Virus record (IMG/VR): IMGVR_UViG_3300025030_000418
Location: 1-23,813 of that record
From: a virus
Direction: 5' to 3' (one strand)
DNA length: 23,813 nt
Part shown: positions 1 through 7,180 of the stretch, one piece after another
Numbering within the stretch: position 1 is the first letter of the stretch
Layout of the letters: each line of letters opens with the position of its first letter
Made by a program: the position numbers and the translations under genes
The notes under the pieces: generated by a model
What the model was told of the DNA's origin: nothing
The model's database searches: none
Seen by the model: only the letters and a program-made list of their open reading frames with translations

Positions 1-720
1 AGTGAAAACATTTACAGAGTTTTGTGATAAAGTGAAATCTGCCCCTGGAGTTAGACTTGTAATGCCCATTAACCCTTCCGCAGCCGAAGCCCGATTAATA
101 GCATGTGCAGTAGTTCCAATGTACATCGTCTGTGCCAAAGCCGCTGCACCTATGTCACTTAATACTTCTGCATAACTTCTGCCTAATAATCCCGTTGCCG
201 TGAACTTTGCATAATCATCTTCAGCTACATCAGCAGCGTTAATTTGGACTTTATTTGTATTTGCAATTCCAAAAGTTAAGCTTGCTTGTTTAGCAGCTAA
301 GGCAGCATCAAGATAGGCTCTTTTATAAAAATAAGTAGCACTATCAGCTATGGACAATTTTCCATTAGCAACAGCATCAATGTAAGCACGTTTATAGAAG
401 TATATGGCACTATCAGCAATACTAATTTTCAACAAGTCAGCAGCACTCCTTGCTGCGCGCTCAAGAATAAGTGAGTCATTTATTAAAGTTTTTGTTCTAG
501 CAAGATCACTAGTATTATAATCAAATATCATTGTTTGAGCAACGGCACTATTTACAAGAACATGAAGTGCAATTTTCTTAGTGATTCCGCCACTTACCAT
601 TATAGTATAATCTGTACTATCAGGTGAATTTAGTGTAGGCAATTCGGATATTTTTACCTGACCTATAATCATGGTTGAAAGTAAAATTGTAAAAAATAAT
701 ATGTATTTAAATTTTTTCAT
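1..720 (-). CDS. Fibre-like virion protein with signal peptide (partial, N-terminal 240 residues)
   Basis: The frame opens at an ATG at 718-720 and stays open to the window edge, so only the first 240 residues are present. The N-terminus (MKKFKYILFFTILLSTMIIG) is a charged-then-hydrophobic Sec-type signal peptide, and the mature part would start near Q21. It is followed by V-K-I-S-E-L-P-T-L and later V-S-G-G-I-T-K-K, a pattern I associate with tail-fibre or appendage N-termini. Residues 99-144 hold two copies of a 23-residue unit (IADSAxYFYKRAYxDA). From about residue 190 there is a stretch typical of phage fibre shafts (MYIGTTAHAINRAS). SD-like AGGAT lies upstream. It is last in the tail operon seen here. 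A secreted signal on a virion protein is odd. The assignment as fibre is by pattern only; the protein could instead be a host-like surface protein carried by the phage. Confidence 0.75.
   Translation of the reverse strand, partial: MKKFKYILFFTILLSTMIIGQVKISELPTLNSPDSTDYTIMVSGGITKKIALHVLVNSAVAQTMIFDYNTSDLARTKTLINDSLILERAARSAADLLKISIADSAIYFYKRAYIDAVANGKLSIADSATYFYKRAYLDAALAAKQASLTFGIANTNKVQINAADVAEDDYAKFTATGLLGRSYAEVLSDIGAAALAQTMYIGTTAHAINRASAAEGLMGITSLTPGADFTLSQNSVNVFT
289..426 (-). repeat. Tandem 69-bp in-frame duplication in fibre-like gene
   Basis: Two adjacent 23-codon units (358-426 and 289-357) encode I-S-I-A-D-S-A-I-Y-F-Y-K-R-A-Y-I-D-A and L-S-I-A-D-S-A-T-Y-F-Y-K-R-A-Y-L-D-A. They are identical at most positions in protein but differ at many third codon positions, so the duplication is not recent. 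Confidence 0.8.
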
Positions 721-781
721 AACAATATCCTATTTAAGTCTATAAAATACAAAATTCAATAATTAATCATAAAAACATAAT

Positions 782-862
782 TTAGTACCATGCTTTTATG
801 ACTTGTTTAAGTATAGAAGTTAAATCTTCTTTAGTTTTATATGGAAGTTTAATTGTTTTCAT
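782..862 (-). pseudogene. 26-codon ORF, possible relic of a TnpB-like protein N-terminus
   Basis: An ATG at 860-862, directly preceded by AGGAA, opens a 26-codon frame that begins MKTIKLPYKTKEDLTSILKQ and ends V-I-K-A-W-Y, stop TAA at 782-784. The opening resembles the start of phage- and IS605-type TnpB proteins, which typically begin with Lys-Thr-Ile-Lys-Leu-Pro-Tyr-like strands, but everything after about 20 residues is missing. It sits between two tail genes, a typical place for mobile genes in this window. It may be a deletion relic or a genuine tiny ORF. The similarity is from memory of the family and is weak evidence. Confidence 0.3.
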
Positions 863-872
863 TTTCCTGTTG

Positions 873-2465
873 TTATAATATTAGTGGTATACCATCTTCT
901 GTTAATAACACTAAATCATTTTCTGTTAACAAATAATATTCTGTATCTAAATTAGAAGTTCCCATTATATTGGCTAAAAATTTAGTTGATACTGTACTTC
1001 TTATATCAAAATTCTTACTAGCAACTTGAATGTTTATTATTTCTTTTGGTATACCTTTGTATACATGATGTTCAGTCTGATTTTTAGAAGTTATACTATT
1101 AATATAAATATAGTTGATATCAAAAATTTGAGCAATCATATCAATAAATTTAACAAAGTTGTCATTTTGTACATCTAACTGTATTTCCAATGGAACAAAA
1201 TTCGTTAACTTATTTGGGTTTTCATTATCATATACACTTGCACTATATATCTGAGAATTATACCAATCTATTGCTGCACTAGAAGAATATGAATATAATA
1301 AAAATGAACCTGAACCAGCAGAATTATACTTGGGCCATGTAGCAGCAGAAAATATTCCTTCTGAGCCGCTTTCAGCCGAATGACTCTCAAAATACATATA
1401 TTTTTCATAAGAATCAAATGAATTTAAAGTTTCAAATTTCTTATTATCGTAATATATCTTACTAGCAGATATTTCAGGTGTTCCTGTACTTGCACTTCCA
1501 ATTGTTCCTGATGTTAATGTAAATATTTTAGAATCATAAAATTCAATTTGACCGACTTTATATTTAAAATTTTGTAACCTCTGCGTTGCTGAGCTAAAAT
1601 GAATAAAATTACTAAATGCCCTAAAGTCGGTATTTAATTCCATTCCTTCAACTATACTACCACTTAAGAATGTTCTAATTACATCTTTATCTGTTATTGA
1701 ACCTGATGGTGCTGTTAATGAATCAAAATTTTCTAAGTTTGTTGTTCTCTGCGTAACATTTAGTAATTTATAATCTATTTTTGGACCTAGAAGTTTTTTT
1801 AGTTCTCCTTCATACTCAGGTATCTCTGTATACAAGGTAACTTTATCTTCATATGTATCTAATAATTTTTCTACTATCCAAAATGTATTATTAATATCTA
1901 ATGTACTACTCAAATATTCATAAAATTTAAAAAAATGTCTATTTTCTAATAATTTAGAATTAATGATTAAGTTGGAGTTACCTTCTCCAAAATTCACATA
2001 TGTTTTTAATTTTTTTATCCCTGCAATAACAGTATTAACATCATTAGAATAAGAAAGTGGTATTAAATATTCTATTTCATTTCTAGATGGGGAAATTTGT
2101 TTAATAAGTAATTTATTAGCTACATCATCAACTATTTCGTTACCTACTAATTTCCTATAAAATTCATATTTTATCTTATATACACCAGATGAATATCCTA
2201 ATACCCGTAAATGCATTCCAGGGTTAATTAATAAAGAATCATTTGTTACAAATATACTCTTATTTAATTCGGATTCAAAATTTAATTTATTATAGTTAAT
2301 TAACTCATTAGTAGCTACATTATATACAAATAATTCTAAATAAACATCTAGCCCTATATCCTGAATATATCCTGGTGAGAAATATCCTTCGCCAGTCTTT
2401 TCAAGTTTTTCTAATCTCTTATCAACTACTTTAACATCTCTATTTAAATTGTTGTTTATAGGCAT
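873..2465 (-). CDS. Tail/baseplate structural protein (530 aa)
   Basis: Large soluble protein without signal peptide or membrane segments, located downstream of gp25, gp6 and two other structural genes. That points to a baseplate or tail-fibre-attachment role. The N-terminal part has a charged helix (residues 10-25). It is followed by a beta-rich module ending in Y-K-I-K-Y-E-F-Y-R-K-L-V-G and then I-S-P-S-R-N-E-I (about residues 95-135), a combination I recognise from large structural proteins of T4-like marine phages. The middle (about 340-410) is rich in Ser, Gly and Tyr. The start is the ATG at 2463-2465. An AAAGGAG about 12 nt upstream lies inside the end of the preceding gene, whose stop is only 4 nt away, so translation is probably coupled. 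The specific T4 equivalent (gp7/gp8/gp10 type) cannot be decided from the sequence. Confidence 0.7.
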   Translation of the reverse strand: MPINNNLNRDVKVVDKRLEKLEKTGEGYFSPGYIQDIGLDVYLELFVYNVATNELINYNKLNFESELNKSIFVTNDSLLINPGMHLRVLGYSSGVYKIKYEFYRKLVGNEIVDDVANKLLIKQISPSRNEIEYLIPLSYSNDVNTVIAGIKKLKTYVNFGEGNSNLIINSKLLENRHFFKFYEYLSSTLDINNTFWIVEKLLDTYEDKVTLYTEIPEYEGELKKLLGPKIDYKLLNVTQRTTNLENFDSLTAPSGSITDKDVIRTFLSGSIVEGMELNTDFRAFSNFIHFSSATQRLQNFKYKVGQIEFYDSKIFTLTSGTIGSASTGTPEISASKIYYDNKKFETLNSFDSYEKYMYFESHSAESGSEGIFSAATWPKYNSAGSGSFLLYSYSSSAAIDWYNSQIYSASVYDNENPNKLTNFVPLEIQLDVQNDNFVKFIDMIAQIFDINYIYINSITSKNQTEHHVYKGIPKEIINIQVASKNFDIRSTVSTKFLANIMGTSNLDTEYYLLTENDLVLLTEDGIPLIL

Positions 2466-2469
2466 TTTA

Positions 2470-4425
2470 TTAATAATCTCCTTTAAACGATATGCTTAAT
2501 TGTGAATCTGCATTTGTTAAGTGTTCCACTGTTAAAGTAGTGAATGGTATAATTGGAATTGGTAAATCAATTGGTTGATAGTAAAATAAATCCTGATACC
2601 ATTCAAGTTTTGTCACATTAATAGGTTTTAATTCTTCACTAAATATAATATCTATAAGTCCTGGAGGTACCTCAGTGAATTGAATCTCATTAGACCTATC
2701 ACTTTGACTATATAAAGGTGGTCTAATTTGTTTATTAAATTTCTCAGGATGCAATCTAGATCTAACAGTAATAGTCACATCATCATATCTCCACCACCAA
2801 GATGAGTTTATGTCTTGCTTTAGAATAAGTATAAGATTACCTGTATTAATATTTTCTACATAGTGTCTAAATGTTATATTTATTTGTTTATTTGAGCTAA
2901 CATTTCCAGGTGGTCCAAAATATAATATCTTTTCATCTATATTCGCAACATTAAGATTATTAATTAGTTTTACATCAACATATTTACGATCTTCATATGG
3001 AAATGTTGGACCATTTTCATTATACCAGATTTCTTCAACATCATTAGGATCTATATTTTTACTAAAATCTATCTTAATATATCCAGGAGGAATTTTCGCT
3101 TCTTGTATGTATTTCCATTCTGCTTGTTCTGGAGTCCAAATTGGTTTATGTGTCCATGTATATTTACCAGAAGGAAATGTAACATGACTTATGGTAACAC
3201 CTAAATCAGAAACATCAAATTTTCCAGAATAATCTACAAATGTTAAACTCATTTTAGCAAATTGATTTTCATCAAAATAGACCTCTTTGTTACTAACTAT
3301 TATTCCAACTGTTGCAAAATTTTTAACTGTTGCATCTTTGATTAATAAATGGGTATTTCCTTCTTTAATACCTTTTATCACAAGCGTTTCACCATTTATA
3401 GATGCAATTGCAATTTCTGATTCAGGTGCATTATCTATTCTATATGGTAAAGCTCCATACTTTAATGTACAATTTATTTCTTGATTTTCGTTTATTGTCA
3501 CTATAGATGGAATTACAGTAATACCTTCACCTCCGCCCCCCCCTGATAATATAACATGTAATCGTGTAATTTCTTCTCTTAAAGATTTTGTTACGTTTAA
3601 CAAATATTGCCTTTCTCCTAATAATGCTGTTACAGTATCTGGATTTTCAAATATATATGCACCATAATAAAATGAATCAAATAAATATTTATCACTATAA
3701 GCAGTTTTATAATTGACATCTGTTTCATGTGTAATAATTTTAGAAACATAGGGTTTAATTCCATTTTGAGCCGACATAGATGCTACTACCTCATATGTAT
3801 AATCAACGTATGAAGATGTTCTACTTGCAATAGGTACCCTACTTTCAATTATACTTGAAAATGGAATATCAAACACTGCTCTTGTTGCATTTAGTACTAC
3901 CCAAAATTCATTAAATGATTTCTCATTTTCTGGTGAAAGATTATTGGGAAAGTGTTTACTAAATGGGTCTGAATATTTAACAATCTGTTTATCTAGTATA
4001 GTACTTGCTGCTTGGTCAACATATTTTACTATTGAATCCAATGAAGTATTTTCTGCCTTTAATATATAAATTTCATTGTCAAAGTAGCTTTTAGATACTA
4101 TTAAGTCTTCATGTAAATTTAGTACTAACGATTCTGTTGCTAACCAATCTGACTGACTAATCAATATCATACCAGGAGGTATTATAGATTGCTGAGCATC
4201 TATCAAATCTTGAGGTGGTACCAACTCTTTAAATTCTGTATCCATTATATCATCTAAATAGGGTGATGAATAATAAAACAGCATAGAATCTAATTCTACA
4301 AATTGGTGTTCATCGGTTGCCTTAATAGTTGAACTCGAAATTGACAGTATACTACCATCATCAGAACGACTAGTTACTAATTCACCTTCTATTGTGTTAT
4401 ATATTTGACTATTTATTTCTGCCAT
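2470..4425 (-). CDS. Tail/baseplate structural protein with Ig-like (Big_2-type) domain (651 aa)
   Basis: The protein is beta-rich and lies in the tail operon. Residues 1-290 form an N-terminal half of unknown type, with several long helices around 95-150 and 265-290. A glycine linker (G295-G299) follows. Residues about 303-385 look like a bacterial Ig-like domain: the pattern I-T-V-I-P-S-I-V-T-I-N near its start and L-V-I-K-G-I-K-E-G-N-T-H-L-L-I near its middle matches Big_2 repeats, which commonly decorate phage tails and bind surfaces. The C-terminal 250 residues are rich in Trp, Tyr and Pro and may be further beta domains. Start ATG 4423-4425; only a weak GAAG lies upstream, inside the relic left by the GIY-YIG insertion. 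The linker is encoded by a G8 run, unusual in this AT-rich DNA. Confidence 0.7.
   Translation of the reverse strand: MAEINSQIYNTIEGELVTSRSDDGSILSISSSTIKATDEHQFVELDSMLFYYSSPYLDDIMDTEFKELVPPQDLIDAQQSIIPPGMILISQSDWLATESLVLNLHEDLIVSKSYFDNEIYILKAENTSLDSIVKYVDQAASTILDKQIVKYSDPFSKHFPNNLSPENEKSFNEFWVVLNATRAVFDIPFSSIIESRVPIASRTSSYVDYTYEVVASMSAQNGIKPYVSKIITHETDVNYKTAYSDKYLFDSFYYGAYIFENPDTVTALLGERQYLLNVTKSLREEITRLHVILSGGGGGEGITVIPSIVTINENQEINCTLKYGALPYRIDNAPESEIAIASINGETLVIKGIKEGNTHLLIKDATVKNFATVGIIVSNKEVYFDENQFAKMSLTFVDYSGKFDVSDLGVTISHVTFPSGKYTWTHKPIWTPEQAEWKYIQEAKIPPGYIKIDFSKNIDPNDVEEIWYNENGPTFPYEDRKYVDVKLINNLNVANIDEKILYFGPPGNVSSNKQINITFRHYVENINTGNLILILKQDINSSWWWRYDDVTITVRSRLHPEKFNKQIRPPLYSQSDRSNEIQFTEVPPGLIDIIFSEELKPINVTKLEWYQDLFYYQPIDLPIPIIPFTTLTVEHLTNADSQLSISFKGDY
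3536..3543 (-). repeat. G8 homopolymer in coding strand of the 651-aa tail gene
   Basis: Eight consecutive C on the plus strand (G8 in the mRNA) encode most of the glycine linker just before the Ig-like domain. A gain or loss of one base would truncate the protein near residue 297. Confidence 0.85.
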
Positions 4426-4428
4426 TTT

Positions 4429-4500
4429 TTATCTTCATGTGACTAAAAATTCTGTTGGTAATTCAAAAATATTTTCTAAGGATCCAGAAATTACCTTAAT
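4429..4500 (-). repeat. Orphan copy of the 3' end of the upstream structural gene
   Basis: The last codons of the GIY-YIG gene encode S-G-S-L-E-N-I-F-E-L-P-T-E-F-L-V-T and match the C-terminus of the structural gene at 5239 (S-G-S-L-K-N-I-Y-E-L-P-V-S-F-K-V-V-R). After the endonuclease TGA the same frame continues AGA TAA, three bases, ATG, exactly as at the end of the structural gene. The protein pattern is kept but many synonymous positions differ. Confidence 0.8.
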
Positions 4501-5235
4501 CTTCTGTTTATTAAAATTTTTCCACCTAGTTTTTGCAGCATCTGACATTTTTTTAATAGTCTGATTAGAAAATTTTCTATTGGTGAGAGAATTTCTTTGT
4601 TTTTCTTTATATATTTTCATTTTATTATCTGCTTCTATTTTCCCATATTTTTCAACCCATGTGTTATATAAATTTTTTCCATATCTTGAATTATTTTTTC
4701 CTTTAGAAGTGCCCCGCACTATCATTATGTTGGAAATTTTTAATTTTTCTAATGCGCTCTTTATTCTACTATATGCACATTTTTTAGAACAATGTTTCTT
4801 ATACCAGCCTCTATTAAATTCATTTAATGTTAAACATAGTGTATACTTATTTTTACATTTTAAACATTCTAATATATAATTAAATCTTGGACACATCTTA
4901 GATATAGATAATTTATGTATTGCTTCTATTGATAATAATCCACCTTCACCACCATGTGTCATATTACACAAGTTGTCAATTCCTATTTCTTTAATTCTAC
5001 TAATTTCTTTTTGAAAACATTCTTGTTCATTTTCTGATTCAAAAGTTTTATTATATATTGGTTCTAATTTTTCGTCTATTAATTGTTTTAATTTATTTTC
5101 TAAGTGTTTATTAATTAAAGTTTTATTATTTTTTACTTTTTTAAAATGCTGATGCATTCTATTATTTTTGCCTTTTCCAACATAGAATATTAAATTAGTT
5201 CTTGGATCAACTAACTCATATGTATAATATATCAT
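4435..5235 (-). CDS. GIY-YIG homing endonuclease (266 aa) ending in a structural-gene relic
   Basis: The N-terminal GIY-YIG nuclease domain is clear: Y-T-Y at residues 4-6 and F-Y-V-G-K-G at 17-22 form the two signature strands, with R26 as the likely catalytic arginine and the typical N-M-T-H-G-G-E-G-G end of the domain near residue 93. A zinc-finger-like segment follows (C-L-K-C, then H-C-S-K-K-C, about residues 121-153), and a basic DNA-binding tail. It is a free-standing mobile gene whose product would cut an endonuclease-less allele to spread itself. The ATG (5233-5235) lies 3 nt after the stop of the upstream structural gene. The last 17 residues are homologous to the C-terminus of that gene rather than to endonucleases, so the frame has run into a relic of the original 3' end. 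Confidence 0.9.
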   Translation of the reverse strand: MIYYTYELVDPRTNLIFYVGKGKNNRMHQHFKKVKNNKTLINKHLENKLKQLIDEKLEPIYNKTFESENEQECFQKEISRIKEIGIDNLCNMTHGGEGGLLSIEAIHKLSISKMCPRFNYILECLKCKNKYTLCLTLNEFNRGWYKKHCSKKCAYSRIKSALEKLKISNIMIVRGTSKGKNNSRYGKNLYNTWVEKYGKIEADNKMKIYKEKQRNSLTNRKFSNQTIKKMSDAAKTRWKNFNKQKIKVISGSLENIFELPTEFLVT

Positions 5236-5238
5236 TTA

Positions 5239-5307
5239 TTATCTTACAACCTTAAATGAAACAGGAAGTTCATAAATATTCTTCAATGATCCTGATACAA
5301 CCTCAAT
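5239..5307 (-). repeat. Intact 3' end of the DNRLRE-like gene, partner of the copy at 4429-4500
   Basis: This encodes the functional C-terminus I-E-V-V-S-G-S-L-K-N-I-Y-E-L-P-V-S-F-K-V-V-R and stop. It is the counterpart of the relic on the other side of the GIY-YIG gene. Confidence 0.8.
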
Positions 5308-6327
5308 CCTTATATTATAGTATCTAGAGGGATGAAACGAATTCATCCAGATATTGAAAAAACTTCCACTGGAATCACAAGAGATTTTAGTGCTCCCTGT
5401 ATCAAATGGTATTAGAGTGTGTAATGATTGAGCATCTACAATCGAATAATAAGAAGATGATGGTAAATATTGCAACATTTCATATGCATTATTAATTGAA
5501 TATGATCTCCTTGGATATTTTTTTCTAACACCAAGTCTTATTTGTACTTTTTCTCCGTTATTATATTCACTGTCCATGTTCTTCGCATATATGTACATAT
5601 CGGTCATATTAGAAGAAGTTAAACTTCCAGTTATAAATGAAGAATCATCCCATGCTACTTCTAATTTAGGATTATATATTGTATTAGTATCTATAGAATA
5701 AAATTGTAAATAACCATAGTCTTTAGTATTAGTTTCTTCTGAATCTGATCTCTTAATTAAAAATCCATTGTTTACATAAGACTCATTAAACCAATTATTT
5801 ACTATACTTGTAACATCAGCCCTTAAATCTGCTAATTCATATGTATAATGACCAGACGATTGAAATGTATTTTCGTTAGACCACAAAGAAGTTGTTACAA
5901 TATCAGCCAAAATATAATCTGAACCAGTTGCATCCCAATAAGTTGGAACATCACCATCACTAGCTGTCCAGCTCGCACCTGCAGTTCTAATAGGATAGTC
6001 AAATCTTTTACCAACACCTTGTACCCAACTTGATGAAATTGGGTATATGTAAAGATTAGTAGTTTGTTCTTGATTTTTTGCAGTACAAATATACATATTT
6101 AAATAAAATCTAGGATTAGCAATTGTACCGTCAACAATGGATTGAGAAATATCAGTTAGATCAAACTGAACTAGCGCACGCGAGTTAATAGTTGACACTA
6201 TAGCTGAACTATAACTTGCCGAAGAAAAAGTCTTAATAATTTCTAGAATTTCGTCACGACCACAATTCTGTGTGGGATGATCCGAATATATAGTTGTATC
6301 GACACGCGCAAATTTAAGGTAATGCAT
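5239..6327 (-). CDS. Virion structural protein with DNRLRE-like beta domain (362 aa)
   Basis: The protein begins near residues 8-20 with D-T-T-I-Y-S-D-H-P-T-Q-N-C-G and continues with S-R-A-L-V-Q-F-D-L-T-D-I. This is the usual layout of DNRLRE/CBM96-type domains (a strand, exposed loops, then a 'L-x-x-F-D-L' strand), common in surface and phage appendage proteins. The remainder is beta-rich with many Ser, Tyr and Asn. It lies directly after gp6, so a baseplate or tail-appendage role is likely. I choose ATG 6325-6327 over the GTG three bases earlier, because a GGGAG (6335-6339) then sits 7 nt away, the same spacing as for the gp6 gene. That ribosome site lies inside the preceding endonuclease gene, which overlaps this gene by 14 nt. 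Its 3' end is duplicated beyond the GIY-YIG gene. Confidence 0.75.
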   Translation of the reverse strand: MHYLKFARVDTTIYSDHPTQNCGRDEILEIIKTFSSASYSSAIVSTINSRALVQFDLTDISQSIVDGTIANPRFYLNMYICTAKNQEQTTNLYIYPISSSWVQGVGKRFDYPIRTAGASWTASDGDVPTYWDATGSDYILADIVTTSLWSNENTFQSSGHYTYELADLRADVTSIVNNWFNESYVNNGFLIKRSDSEETNTKDYGYLQFYSIDTNTIYNPKLEVAWDDSSFITGSLTSSNMTDMYIYAKNMDSEYNNGEKVQIRLGVRKKYPRRSYSINNAYEMLQYLPSSSYYSIVDAQSLHTLIPFDTGSTKISCDSSGSFFNIWMNSFHPSRYYNIRIEVVSGSLKNIYELPVSFKVVR

Positions 6328-7180
6328 CACTTATCTCCCATTCTCTAAGTTCTATAAATTTACAATTGAGTAAAGAAACAATTTCTTGTTTTCTACCTTC
6401 ATCTCTATTAACTTTATTTTTATGAGCTCTCTCATAATATTCTATTACAGTATTTCGAATCTTATCATATCCGTCTACCCAATAACCCAGAGTTTTAATA
6501 TAAAATTCTCCACCATTTTCTGCATGTTGAAAGTTATAACCATTAGCTTTACCGTATTCGTCTATAATTTTGCAAGCTTCTATATTATAATTTGGGTATA
6601 GTTTACCATTATTGTTTAATTTAGATTCCTTATATTTTAAATAAGCTAATCTCATTTTTAATTTAGCATCATCAGAAACATGTTTACCCTTGTTATTTTT
6701 ATTACCAATGTTCACATTCCTTAACATAGATTTTAATTTATTTGCCTTTTTCTCACCATATAATTCTTCATATGTTTTACCACGTATAGAATCAAAGTGC
6801 TTATTCATTTTATCTATGACATCTTGTCGTTTCATTGCTAGTTTTGTTGCTATAGAAATCTTTTTTCTTTCTTCTGAATTTTCGTAATGTTTTCTATTAC
6901 CAACGGATATTTTGTCTCTTATTTCCTTACTTCTATGTGTTCCATAACGAGGATTATTTTTTCCAGACAATGAAATTGATATTTTTTTTCTAACATCTAA
7001 CCGTTTACTAGGGTTTTTGTTACCCATTTTTTGAATAGATAATTTTTTTCTAACATCAATTCTACATGCGGGATTTTTATCTCCAGTAATACTTATTCCA
7101 TAACATTGTCTAGAACAATATTTTTTATTTTTATTAGTTGCTTTAAATTTTACACCGCAGAGTATACATTTTTTATACAC
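6314..7180 (-). CDS. Homing endonuclease, Vsr/EDxHD-like family, with zinc finger and NUMOD3 repeats (288 aa)
   Basis: Modular mobile endonuclease. Residues 5-26 are a zinc finger (C5-x2-C8, C22-x3-C26). Residues about 32-185 carry repeated NUMOD3-like DNA-binding units (G-x-K-N-P-x-x-R-x-D-V-R-K-K-I-S). The C-terminal ~95 residues are shared with three other genes here and contain Y-W-V-D-G-Y-D, then V-I-E-Y-Y-E-R-A-H, then R-D-E-G-R-K-Q-E-I, a pattern fitting the Vsr-like EDxHD/PD-(D/E)xK nucleases. It starts with GTG overlapping the TAG of gp6 (TAGTG) behind a strong GAGGAG, and its last codons overlap the start of the next structural gene. It is inserted between two tail genes. The nuclease family name is by motif only; homing-endonuclease status is firm from the NUMOD repeats and position. 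Confidence 0.85.
   Translation of the reverse strand: MYKKCILCGVKFKATNKNKKYCSRQCYGISITGDKNPACRIDVRKKLSIQKMGNKNPSKRLDVRKKISISLSGKNNPRYGTHRSKEIRDKISVGNRKHYENSEERKKISIATKLAMKRQDVIDKMNKHFDSIRGKTYEELYGEKKANKLKSMLRNVNIGNKNNKGKHVSDDAKLKMRLAYLKYKESKLNNNGKLYPNYNIEACKIIDEYGKANGYNFQHAENGGEFYIKTLGYWVDGYDKIRNTVIEYYERAHKNKVNRDEGRKQEIVSLLNCKFIELREWEISDALP
6335..6339 (-). promoter_or_regulatory. Shine-Dalgarno GGGAG for the DNRLRE-like gene, inside endonuclease codons
   Basis: The endonuclease codons GAA TGG GAG (E-W-E) contain GGGAG, followed by 7 nt and then the ATG at 6325-6327. The endonuclease thus supplies the ribosome binding site of the structural gene. Confidence 0.7.

Noticed and set aside
1104-1111. 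TATAAATA-like matches inside coding sequence (also near 13257)
   Set aside because: They arise from Tyr/Ile/Asn codons in AT-rich genes, lack the A-rich tract and are not upstream of a gene.
4580-4879. Plus-strand frame opposite the GIY-YIG gene, and similar plus-strand frames at 13248, 6386 and 21787
   Set aside because: These are low-complexity Phe/Leu/Ile-rich shadows of basic endonuclease or coiled-coil genes on the other strand.
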